Shown: one piece after another, positions 16,470-24,661 of the stretch
Numbering within the stretch: position 1 is the first letter of the stretch
Layout: each line of letters begins with the position of its first letter
Assembly: GCF_038900095.1 (NCBI RefSeq)
Contig: NZ_JBBMQQ010000002.1
Coordinates: 558,001 to 622,000 of the forward strand
Reading direction: 5' to 3'
Length of the DNA: 64,000 nucleotides
Origin: Hoeflea sp038900095
Lineage (GTDB): Bacteria; Pseudomonadota; Alphaproteobacteria; Rhizobiales; Rhizobiaceae
The notes under the pieces: model-generated
The model's database searches: none
Told to the model about the DNA's origin: nothing
The model's input: only the letters and a program-made list of their open reading frames with translations
Program-made: the position numbers and the translations under genes

Positions 16470-19400
16470 AAACTTTCAACCTCTCCGACTGGGCACTGCA
16501 GCACCGCTCGCTCGTCTGGTTCCTGATGATCGTTTCACTGGTCGCAGGCATCATCTCCTACGTGTCGATCGGGCGCGAGGAAGATCCGAATTTCGCCATC
16601 AAGACGATGATCATCTCTGCGGCGCTGCCGGGGGCAGACACGCGCGAGACGCTGACACAGGTAACCGACCGGATCGAAAAGAAACTCGAGGATCTGAACG
16701 AACTGGATTTCACCCGTTCGGTCACCCGGCCCGGCGAAAGCATCGTCTATCTCGAACTGCTGCCGACAACGCCTGCCAAGAACCTGCCGGAAATCTGGCA
16801 GCGCGTGCGCAACATGATGTCCGATATCCGCGGCGATTTCCCGGCCGAGTTCGCCGGGTTCCGTTTCAACGACAGTTTCGGCGATGTTTTCGGAAATCTG
16901 TACGCGTTCACGTCCGATGGGTTTTCACCGCGGGAAGTGCGCGACTATGCCGAATTGGTTCGCCGCGAGGTGCAGCGATTGCCGGATGCTGGAAAGGTGG
17001 AACTCTTCGGCACGCGCGACGAGGTCATCTATCTCGAATTCTCGACCGAACGCCTGGCGGCCATGGGGCTGAACCAGCAGGCAGTGCAGGCGACCTTGTC
17101 CGCACAGAACGCCATCCTTCCCTCAGGCGTGATCGACGCCGGGCCCGAACGCGTGCTGGTGCGGATCGGCGGCCAGTTTTCCGGGACCGAAAGTCTTGAA
17201 AATATCAATCTGCGCGTTGGAGACCGTTTCTTCCGTCTGACCGATGTTGCCGATATCCGCCGGTCCTACGAGGATCCTCCATCCGCCTTGTTCCGCTACA
17301 AGGGCGAAGACGCTGTCGGCCTCGCGGTCGGGATGCGGCAGGGCGCCAATATCGTCGATTTCGGCGAAGAGCTGAGCGCGGTTATTAGCAAGGCCCAAGC
17401 CGAATTGCCGATCGGCGTCGATATCCATCAGGTCGCTGATCAGCCCAAGGTGGTGGAGGAAGCGGTGGGGCATTTCCTGCAGGCGCTTCTCGAAGCGGTG
17501 CTGATCGTCCTGGCGGTGAGCTTCATTTCGCTTGGCATGCGGGCAGGGCTCGTGGTCGCGATGACGATACCGCTGGTGCTGGCGATCACGTTCGTGTTCA
17601 TGAATTATGCCGGGTTCACCCTGCAGCGGATTTCGCTCGGTGCCCTGATCATCGCACTGGGTCTGCTGGTCGATGATGCCATGATTGCAATCGAGACCAT
17701 GATCTCCCGGCTCGAGCGGGGAGAATCGCTGACCAAATCGGCTTCCTACGCCTGGACTTCGATAGCCTTTCCGATGCTTTCGGGAACACTCGTGACTGTC
17801 GCAGGGTTCATTCCCATCGGGCTCAACACGTCGGCTGCAGGTGAATTCACCTTCTCGCTTTTCGTCGTTATCGCCGTTTCGCTGACCGTATCCTGGGTCG
17901 TGGCGGTTCTTTTTGCGCCGCTTCTGGGAGTGACTTTCCTGCCGGCCAAGCTCAAGCATCACAGCGGCCAGCCGGGGCGGATAGCGCGGGCTTTCCACGT
18001 GACGCTCAAGGCCTGCATGAACCACCGCTGGATCACCATCGGGCTGACGCTCGCTGTGTTTGCGTTTTCGGTTTTCAGCATGCGTTTCGTCGAGCAGCAG
18101 TTCTTCCCCAACTCCGACCGCCCGGAACTCATCCTCGACTTCACCCTGCCGCAGAACGCCTCGATTGCCCAGACTTCGGCGGAAATGGCGCGGATGGAAA
18201 GCCGGCTCGAGGGCAATGAAAACGTGCTGTTCTGGTCAACCTATGTCGGCCAGGGCGCGCCACGCTTCCTGCTTGCCTATGACGTCACCACGCCTGGACC
18301 GAACATCGGCCAGATCGTCATCCAGACACCTTCCATCGAAGCGCGTGACGCGTTGAGGGCGGAACTCAACGAGATTGCGGCAAACGATTTCCCCGGCGTT
18401 GACGTGTTCGTCAAGCTGCTTGAAATCGGGCCTCCGGTCGGGCGGCCGGTGCAGTACCGCATTTCCGGGCCCGATATCGAGATCCTGCGGGATCAGGCCC
18501 GCGCGCTGACAGCGGTTGTCGCTTCCGACCGGCGGCTCGAAGGCGTGATCATGGATTGGAACGAGCCCGCCCGGGTGGTGCGGGTGGACATTCTGCAGGA
18601 CAAGGCCCGACAGCTCGGGATCACCCAGCGTGATATCGCCTCTGCGCTCAATGCGATCTATGACGGCGCTTCGGTAACCCAGCTGCGCGATGCCGCCTAT
18701 CTGGTTGATATCGTCGCGCGTGGCGATGCGGCTTCGCGCCAATCGGTCGAGGCTCTTGCCGCGCTCCAGTTGTCGGGCACCGGCACGGTCACGATACCGC
18801 TGCGAGCTGTTGCGACCTTCAGCTACGAGACCGAGCAACCGGTGATCAACCAGCGGGGACGGATACCGACCATTACGGTCAAGGCGGCGATTTCTACCAA
18901 GGACCAGCCGGCGACGATCGTGGCGGCGCTTGAAGACAAGATTGCGCAATTCAACAAGGATCTGCCATCGGGATATCAAGTGGAGGTCGGTGGAGCGGTT
19001 GCGGAAAGTGCAAAAAGCCAGGCGCCGATCATGGCGGTGATGCCGTTGATGATCCTGATCATGCTGACCCTGATCATGATCCAGGTGCAGAGTTTCAGGC
19101 TGGCCTTCGTTGTCATTTGTGTCGCACCGCTGGGACTGATCGGCGTTGTCGCCGCACTGGTTCCCTCGGGAGCGCCGCTCGGTTTCGTCGCAATTCTCGG
19201 GGTCCTGGCGCTGATCGGCATTCTTATCCGCAATTCGATCATCCTGATCGATGAGATCGAGGTGCTTCGCGCGAAAGGGCAGTCGGCCTGGGATGCGGTG
19301 TTCAATGCGTCGGATGCGCGGTCGCGTCCGATCCTGCTGACCGCAGCAGCCGCAAGCCTGGCGCTGATCCCGATTTCGCGGCAGATCTTCTGGGGGCCGA

Positions 19401-19513
19401 TGGCCTATGCGATGATGGGCGGAATTATTGCCGGTACGGTGATTACCCTGTTCTTCGCGCCTGCGCTGTATCTGGCGGTGTTCCGGGTCAAGCAGGAAGA
19501 TGCCGCGAATTAA
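16466..19513 (+). CDS. RND-family efflux permease
   Basis: A 1015-residue AcrB-type inner membrane proton-driven exporter. It has an N-terminal span (LVWFLMIVSLVAGIISYVSI), large periplasmic loops, and a central helix bundle including GLLVDDAMIAIE near residue 400, whose paired Asp residues are the proton relay. A second half repeats the layout, with TM bundles near residues 850-1000. The early REEDPNFAIKTMII region fits the group of RND permeases that work with paired adaptors. The outer membrane channel is not encoded nearby. Substrates are unknown (drugs, bile salts, metals or lipids). Confidence 0.9.
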   Translation: MKTFNLSDWALQHRSLVWFLMIVSLVAGIISYVSIGREEDPNFAIKTMIISAALPGADTRETLTQVTDRIEKKLEDLNELDFTRSVTRPGESIVYLELLPTTPAKNLPEIWQRVRNMMSDIRGDFPAEFAGFRFNDSFGDVFGNLYAFTSDGFSPREVRDYAELVRREVQRLPDAGKVELFGTRDEVIYLEFSTERLAAMGLNQQAVQATLSAQNAILPSGVIDAGPERVLVRIGGQFSGTESLENINLRVGDRFFRLTDVADIRRSYEDPPSALFRYKGEDAVGLAVGMRQGANIVDFGEELSAVISKAQAELPIGVDIHQVADQPKVVEEAVGHFLQALLEAVLIVLAVSFISLGMRAGLVVAMTIPLVLAITFVFMNYAGFTLQRISLGALIIALGLLVDDAMIAIETMISRLERGESLTKSASYAWTSIAFPMLSGTLVTVAGFIPIGLNTSAAGEFTFSLFVVIAVSLTVSWVVAVLFAPLLGVTFLPAKLKHHSGQPGRIARAFHVTLKACMNHRWITIGLTLAVFAFSVFSMRFVEQQFFPNSDRPELILDFTLPQNASIAQTSAEMARMESRLEGNENVLFWSTYVGQGAPRFLLAYDVTTPGPNIGQIVIQTPSIEARDALRAELNEIAANDFPGVDVFVKLLEIGPPVGRPVQYRISGPDIEILRDQARALTAVVASDRRLEGVIMDWNEPARVVRVDILQDKARQLGITQRDIASALNAIYDGASVTQLRDAAYLVDIVARGDAASRQSVEALAALQLSGTGTVTIPLRAVATFSYETEQPVINQRGRIPTITVKAAISTKDQPATIVAALEDKIAQFNKDLPSGYQVEVGGAVAESAKSQAPIMAVMPLMILIMLTLIMIQVQSFRLAFVVICVAPLGLIGVVAALVPSGAPLGFVAILGVLALIGILIRNSIILIDEIEVLRAKGQSAWDAVFNASDARSRPILLTAAAASLALIPISRQIFWGPMAYAMMGGIIAGTVITLFFAPALYLAVFRVKQEDAAN

Positions 19514-19582
19514 GGGACACAAGCAGATGCATATCAGCCTGCTGCGGCCAGATTGAGGCGTTTGCTCCCTCATCCTGACCGG

Positions 19583-20749
19583 TTAGCCGGTTACCGGCTC
19601 TGCGTTCAGGCGTGTCTCAAGGCCTTCGGTGAATTCGGCGATCAATGAGCGCACGACTTCTTTCTGGGCTTCCATGACGCTGGCGCCCTCGGCGATTGCG
19701 TTGGCCTCGATGGCGCGTTGCCGGTCGGCGCTGGTGCCATATTCGACAATACGGCGGGCTGACTGGACTTCGGGCCAGCAGCCCAGTGCGATCGCGTCTT
19801 CGCGGACAAGATCGATGAGTTCCTCGATAAGATCGGCGAACTCCACGACAGCTCCCTTGCCGAAATCGATCAACCCGTTGGAGACGCCGTAGCGCTGGGC
19901 CCGCCAGCGGTTCTCCCCGACCAGAAACCGGTCATGGATTCGCCATCTCTGGTTTTTGCTGCGCAGCCGCCAGAGCATGTGCATGATCGACTGGGTCAGC
20001 GCGACAATGGCCAGGGCGTCGTCAAGCCGCGGCGAGACATCGCAGATGCGGGATTCGAGCGTCGGGAACCGGGACGACGGCCGAAGGTCCCACCAGATCT
20101 TGCTGCCATCCTCGATCAGCCCGCTGTCGATGATGATCTGCACCGACTGTTGATATTCCGACCAGGATGAAAACCGCGGTGGCAACCCGGTGCGGGGCAT
20201 GTTGTCAAAAACCGTGAGCCTGTAGGAATTGAGGCCGGTGTCATCTCCCTTCCAATAGGGCGACGAGGTCGACAGGGCCAGGAGATGCGGCAGGAAATAG
20301 GGAAGCTGGGCCATCAGGTCGATGCGGGTTTCATTGTCGTCAATGCCGACATGAACGTGCATGCCGCAGATCAGCATCCGCCTGGCGACGCCGCCGAGAT
20401 CGCGCTCCAGCTCCCGGTAGCGCTGCTTGTCGGTGAAGTGCTGCTTGTGCCAGTCGGCGAAGGGATGGCAGGACACCGCGAGTGGCGCCATGCCGTAATT
20501 GCCGGCGATATTGGCGATTGCAGTCCGCAAGCGTGCCAGGTCGCGGCCAGCTTCCGCAACGGTTCGGCAAACCTCGGTTCCGACCTCGATCTGGCATTGC
20601 AGGAATTCGGGGCTGACCTGTCCTTCAAGCTCCGCGGTACAATCCGCCATCAGGGCTTCGGGAGCAGCGACGAGATCGAGCGTGTCGCGGTCGACAAGCA
20701 GATACTCCTCTTCCACGCCGAGGGTGAAGCTTGGTTGATGGGTGCTCAT
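19583..20749 (-). CDS. ybdK: YbdK-type carboxylate-amine ligase (GCS2 family)
   Basis: A 388-residue member of the glutamate-cysteine ligase family 2. The N-terminal LGVEEEYLLVD holds the metal-binding glutamates. CGMHVHVGI, SSPYWKGDDTGLNSYR and WWDLRPSSRFPTLESRICDV are family hallmarks. E. coli YbdK has weak gamma-glutamyl-cysteine ligase activity, and the physiological product is uncertain. The gene follows the antiporter gene on the same strand with a 74-base gap, so they may be co-transcribed. Confidence 0.88.
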   Translation of the reverse strand: MSTHQPSFTLGVEEEYLLVDRDTLDLVAAPEALMADCTAELEGQVSPEFLQCQIEVGTEVCRTVAEAGRDLARLRTAIANIAGNYGMAPLAVSCHPFADWHKQHFTDKQRYRELERDLGGVARRMLICGMHVHVGIDDNETRIDLMAQLPYFLPHLLALSTSSPYWKGDDTGLNSYRLTVFDNMPRTGLPPRFSSWSEYQQSVQIIIDSGLIEDGSKIWWDLRPSSRFPTLESRICDVSPRLDDALAIVALTQSIMHMLWRLRSKNQRWRIHDRFLVGENRWRAQRYGVSNGLIDFGKGAVVEFADLIEELIDLVREDAIALGCWPEVQSARRIVEYGTSADRQRAIEANAIAEGASVMEAQKEVVRSLIAEFTEGLETRLNAEPVTG

Positions 20750-20823
20750 GCTGGATTTGAACCTGAAAACGACGGGCGCGCAAGCCAGCCGGTCGGCGCC
20801 GGTATGTCGAAGGGCCGAGACGG

Positions 20824-21999
20824 CTAATCCGCGCTGGTGCGGCGGAGGGCGATCTGGGTCAGAAATGGTCCGATGATCTCAAAGGCAATGGTGCTGGCAA
20901 CCGCGACGCCGAGCAGGTCTTCGCCGATTTCGGGAAACCGTTCGCTGGCCACCAGCGCCATGCCGATGGCAACGCCTGCCTGCGGCATCAACCCCAGCCC
21001 GGTCATCCGGGATTCAAGTTGAGGCAAGCCTGCAAGACGGCCGCCGGCCCATCCGCCCACAAGGCGGGCGAGGGCGCGCAGGACACAATAGGCCGCGCAA
21101 ATGTAGCCGATTTCGGCGAGGTTTCCGGTTTTCAGGGACGCGCCGGCCATGACGAAGAACAACAGCATGAACGGCCATTCGATCCTCTCGATCTCGTAGA
21201 AGGGCCGCTCGTGATGGCGGGCGAGATTGACGATCGTTGTGCCGCAAACCATGCCCGTCAGCAGGAACGAAAACCCGAAATGCAGCGCGAGGCCCGAACA
21301 CAGGAAGACAAGGCCTATGGCCTCGATGAGGATCGGTTCGCCGGGTTTGATCCGCCCGGTCAGGTAGGCCGCAGGCAAGCCGATTGCCAGCCCGAGCAGC
21401 ACCGCGCCACCAACTTCGCGCGCGCCGTGAGCCAGTGCCATGGCTGCGTCCTGGTCCATCAGGATGCCGGCAAATGTCAGCGCCATGGAGAAGGCCAGCA
21501 GGCCCCAGGCGTCGTCGATGGCCACGATGCCGAGGAGATTGGTGGCAAAACGGCCCTTGGCGCCGGTCTGGGTGACAACGTCGTGGGTAGCGGCAGGATC
21601 GGTGGCAGCGGACAAGCCACCCAGAAGGATGGCAATGCCGACCGGCAGGCCGATCAGCCACAATCCTGTCGCCACAATCACGACCGAGACCGCGACAAGC
21701 GTCAGAGATATGATCATGATTTCGCGGCCGTGGGTTTTCAACGTGTCCGGGTTCAGGGTTCCTCCAAGCAGGAAGGCAACCATGGTCAGGGCCGTCGGGG
21801 CGTAGAATTCATTGGATTCATTGAAGCTGTGCGGCAGCAGATCCATCACCGGAGGACCAATGATTGCGCCAAGCAGGATCAGCAGCGTCACCCGGGGCAC
21901 ATGGACGATCCGGCCGATCTTGTCGAGCAGAAGCCCGGCCAGAAACAGGATGCCGATTGCAACGAGAACTTCTGAATTATCCACCGGCGAGTGCCCCAT
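20824..21999 (-). CDS. Monovalent cation/proton antiporter (CPA2-like, membrane domain only)
   Basis: A 391-residue protein with 12-13 hydrophobic segments. It begins with EVLVAIGILFLAGLLLDKIG and has the ion-binding region GLSAATDPAATHDVV and VAIDDAWGLLAF, typical of NhaP/KefB-like exchangers. It ends after the membrane domain, with no TrkA-N nucleotide-binding domain. It should exchange Na+ or K+ for protons across the inner membrane. The downstream YbdK ligase gene makes a thiol-linked regulation conceivable, because Kef-type exchangers respond to glutathione conjugates; this is speculation. Confidence 0.82.
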   Translation of the reverse strand: MGHSPVDNSEVLVAIGILFLAGLLLDKIGRIVHVPRVTLLILLGAIIGPPVMDLLPHSFNESNEFYAPTALTMVAFLLGGTLNPDTLKTHGREIMIISLTLVAVSVVIVATGLWLIGLPVGIAILLGGLSAATDPAATHDVVTQTGAKGRFATNLLGIVAIDDAWGLLAFSMALTFAGILMDQDAAMALAHGAREVGGAVLLGLAIGLPAAYLTGRIKPGEPILIEAIGLVFLCSGLALHFGFSFLLTGMVCGTTIVNLARHHERPFYEIERIEWPFMLLFFVMAGASLKTGNLAEIGYICAAYCVLRALARLVGGWAGGRLAGLPQLESRMTGLGLMPQAGVAIGMALVASERFPEIGEDLLGVAVASTIAFEIIGPFLTQIALRRTSAD

Positions 22000-22030
22000 T
22001 CAATACAGGTTCTTGAAATCGTCGATCAAG

Positions 22031-22065
22031 GAAAAGGCCCGGGAGCCGTTGCAGGTTCCCGGGCC
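22031..22065 (-). terminator. Rho-independent terminator of the cytochrome gene
   Basis: On the minus strand GGCCCGGGA and TCCCGGGCC form a 9-bp stem with a 12-base loop, followed by TTTT. It lies 26 bases after the cytochrome stop, so the cytochrome appears to be monocistronic. Confidence 0.75.
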
Positions 22066-22090
22066 GTTGATTGCCAGTCGGCCAGTTTGA

Positions 22091-23176
22091 TCACGGACGT
22101 GTCATGCCGGCCATGTCGATCTCTGCCTTGGAGGACAGATCCTCGAGGCTGTCATAGGCGAGCTGAATGGCGTAGCGCGGATTGTGCGCATAGGCGCCGG
22201 GTTCCTTGGCGAGGAACTGGTAGTTGTAGGCTGCACGCAGCAGGCGTGGCGTCCAGCTCTTGTAGCTGTTGGGGAACTTGGCTTCGTCAGGGTCTGCCGT
22301 GCCGTTTCCATTCAGGTCATTGAAGAAATACGGATAGGCGTGCGCATCATAAGCCACCGGCTTTCCGATCACGTCCTTTGCGTAGAGCTGAATGGCCTCG
22401 CCAAGCTTCTCGTGCAGCGTGCTGATTTCAGCGCTGATGCCTTCCTTGGCGTCGCCGTCTCCATCGATATCAGCCGGGGTGATGCGTATGTCGCGCATCG
22501 TTTCCGCACCCTTATGGCAGGCCACGCATTGATCAATGGCAACAACCTTGGTCGTGTGGGGATCGTGGCATGTGGTGCAGGTATTGAAATCGGGCACATG
22601 TGCAAACCGTTCGGCGTAGGTCTTTCCTTCATACTGGTAACCGCCGCGAACGGCGCCGCCAAACAGTGTGGCGCCCGAAGCGGCGTAATGCACGTTGATG
22701 AAGCCGAGATCGCCATTGATGGTGTCATCCTCGGCGCCGGCAATCGCCGCATTGACGCTGTCGCTCGATTCGCGGCCCTGGTGACAGACCATGCAGATTG
22801 CCGATGGGCTTGCTTCGGTCATGACTTCGCCCGAGGGGAAAGTGATCTGCTGGAGATCATGTGCCGCCTGGTTATGGCAGGTGACGCAATCAACCGGAGA
22901 GCCGGTCTGGGCGGGAGCATCGACCTTTCCTGCCGCTGATCCGTCCGCGCCGAGGAAATCCAGCATTCCGGGCCCGGAATGACATGTGGCGCAATCTTCC
23001 GGCACCGCGCCATCCTTGTTCCAGTGCACGAACGCTTCGGATTTGCGGTCGCCGTGCGGAGAGGTCATCCAGCTTTCGACAATTGTGGTGACCGGGGATG
23101 TTTCCTGCGCCTGGGCGACCGGGGCGGCAACAAACATCATTGATATCAGGGATATGAACGTACGGGCGTAAAGCAC
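22091..23176 (-). CDS. Periplasmic five-heme cytochrome c
   Basis: A 361-residue exported protein. The start is a GTG with GGAGG six bases upstream, and the signal peptide ends in VAQA. Five CxxCH heme sites are CATCH (62-66), CVTCH (97-101), CMVCH (128-132), CTTCH (200-204) and CVACH (217-221). The C-terminal third has no heme sites but carries two EF-hand-like acidic loops, DIDGDGDAKEG (236-246) and DLNGNGTADPDEA (287-299), which may bind Ca2+. I do not recognise a named family beyond multiheme cytochrome c. It is divergent from nqrA and shares its promoter region, so it may be an electron partner of the NQR-like complex. Confidence 0.85.
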   Translation of the reverse strand: MLYARTFISLISMMFVAAPVAQAQETSPVTTIVESWMTSPHGDRKSEAFVHWNKDGAVPEDCATCHSGPGMLDFLGADGSAAGKVDAPAQTGSPVDCVTCHNQAAHDLQQITFPSGEVMTEASPSAICMVCHQGRESSDSVNAAIAGAEDDTINGDLGFINVHYAASGATLFGGAVRGGYQYEGKTYAERFAHVPDFNTCTTCHDPHTTKVVAIDQCVACHKGAETMRDIRITPADIDGDGDAKEGISAEISTLHEKLGEAIQLYAKDVIGKPVAYDAHAYPYFFNDLNGNGTADPDEAKFPNSYKSWTPRLLRAAYNYQFLAKEPGAYAHNPRYAIQLAYDSLEDLSSKAEIDMAGMTRP

Positions 23177-23386
23177 GGTGGACCTCCAGTGGTTCAGTCA
23201 GATTGAGTGTATCCGGCAATTCTGGATGCTTGGTTTTTCGTAACACTATGACAGCCGATTGAAGTTTGGCATTGATCTGGCTCAATGGAAGGGCGGTTTC
23301 GTCCTGCTAGATTGCATGGAAATTGAACCCTTGCGTGCTGGTTTTGTACGGTCGATTCGCATGACCGTCGGGCTTGAAGAAAACAG
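23177..23386. promoter_or_regulatory. Shared promoter region of the cytochrome and nqr operons
   Basis: The 210 bases between the two divergent starts contain one clear regulator site and no ORF. The site (TTGA-N6-TCAA at 23272-23285) is about 100 bases from both start codons, so one dimeric regulator could control both directions. No intrinsic terminator is present. Confidence 0.6.
23272..23285. promoter_or_regulatory. FNR/FixK-type binding site
   Basis: TTGATCTGGCTCAA contains both half-sites of the FNR/FixK consensus (TTGA-N6-TCAA) without mismatch. It lies 101 bases before the nqrA start and 95 bases before the cytochrome start. FNR, Anr and FixK proteins act under low oxygen, so the cytochrome and the NQR-like operon are probably induced or repressed by oxygen limitation. 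Confidence 0.6.
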
Positions 23387-24661
23387 GTGGTGTCGAGAGT
23401 GTTGCCCGGTTTCAGGATTGAACACGGACGGTTGCCCGATCAGGCGGTCCACGATGGAGCGCCGGTTGAGCGCGTAGCTTTGGTGGGAGCGGATCTGCCC
23501 GGCTTGCGGCCGCGGTTGCTTTGCGAACAGGGCGACCGGGTCAGGCAAGGTCAGGTACTGTTTCATGACCGCGCCCATCCGGAAATTGTTTTTGTTTCAC
23601 CGGTATCCGGCGTTGTCAAATCGATCACGCTGGGGCCGCGGCGCAGCCTGTCGGCCCTGGTGATCCGGTTGGAAGCAGACCAGCAGGAGCCGGATCCTGT
23701 CAGCATGGCCGTGTCGACCGCGGTGGAAATGCGGGCGGCATTGCTTGCCAATGGATTCTGGCCAGCTTTCCTGACCCGCCCCTTTGGCCGGATCCCTGCG
23801 CCCGATGCGGTTCCGGATGCGATCTTTGTCACCGTGACAGCTGACAATCCGCATGCGCCCGATCCACGCGTGGTGCTCAAGGAACAGGAAGATGTTTTTG
23901 CGGCCGGTCTGAGAGCATTGGCGCTGTTGACCAACGGGGTTGTGCATGTCTGCCAAACGCAGGGGGCGGATATCGCGGCAGGGTGCGGCGACCGTATTCG
24001 CGGCGCGTTCTTTGCGCCAGGCGGGGCTTCGGGGCTTGCGGGGACCCATATTCATAACCTGCACCCGGTTGGTCCGGGCCGGTCGGTTTGGAGCATCGGT
24101 TACCAGGACGTGCTGTCCATCGGAAAGCTGATTGAAACCGGAGTGCATGATTTCAGCCGCGTTGTTGCGCTTGCCGGCCCGCGTGCACGGCAGCCCAGGT
24201 TGATCAGAACGATTGCCGGCGCCAGCCTGCAGGATCTGATCCGCGGGGAGGCCGTGCCGGGCAATCACGGGGCTCCGCTTTGCGTGCTCTCGGGTCCGGC
24301 AATGAACGGTCGGCCGGCCTCCTGGCTCGGGCGCTATCACCAGCAGATTACCCTGGTTGATGATGCACCCAAGCATGGCAAGGCTTCCGAGCAGGGGTTG
24401 ATGGCGCGTTTCCGCCGGGCTTCCGTGCAGCCGGCTCCGTTAATTCCCACTGCCGCGCTCGAGCGGGCGCTGGCGTTTGATATTCCGGTGGTGCCGTTCC
24501 TGCGCGCCTTGAGCGTGGGCGATGCGGAGACCGCCAGCCGGCTTGGATGCCTCGAACTGGTTGAAGAGGATCTGGCCGCCGTCTCGCTCGCCTGCACCAG
24601 CGGCGCCGATTACGGGCGGATGCTTCGCCACGTGCTTGATGAACTTGCGGAGGATTCATGA
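23387..24661 (+). CDS. nqrA: Na+-translocating NADH:quinone reductase-type subunit A
   Basis: A 424-residue soluble subunit that anchors the complex at the quinone side. Family landmarks include VRQGQVLFHDRAHPEIVFVS followed by PVSGVV, FWPAFLTRPFGRIPAPD, GLAGTHIHNLHPVGPGRSVW and a late LGCLELVEEDLAAVSLAC. It is slightly shorter than the usual ~446 residues, mainly in the last third. The GTG start is uncertain; a GTG at 23399 is equally possible. Its stop overlaps nqrB by four bases. It is the first gene of the operon behind the FNR-type site. Confidence 0.88.
   Translation: MVSRVLPGFRIEHGRLPDQAVHDGAPVERVALVGADLPGLRPRLLCEQGDRVRQGQVLFHDRAHPEIVFVSPVSGVVKSITLGPRRSLSALVIRLEADQQEPDPVSMAVSTAVEMRAALLANGFWPAFLTRPFGRIPAPDAVPDAIFVTVTADNPHAPDPRVVLKEQEDVFAAGLRALALLTNGVVHVCQTQGADIAAGCGDRIRGAFFAPGGASGLAGTHIHNLHPVGPGRSVWSIGYQDVLSIGKLIETGVHDFSRVVALAGPRARQPRLIRTIAGASLQDLIRGEAVPGNHGAPLCVLSGPAMNGRPASWLGRYHQQITLVDDAPKHGKASEQGLMARFRRASVQPAPLIPTAALERALAFDIPVVPFLRALSVGDAETASRLGCLELVEEDLAAVSLACTSGADYGRMLRHVLDELAEDS

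Noticed and set aside
18236..19573. 445-codon open frame opposite the RND permease
   Set aside because: The product is Arg/Asp/His-rich with no motif and covers a well-supported RND gene.
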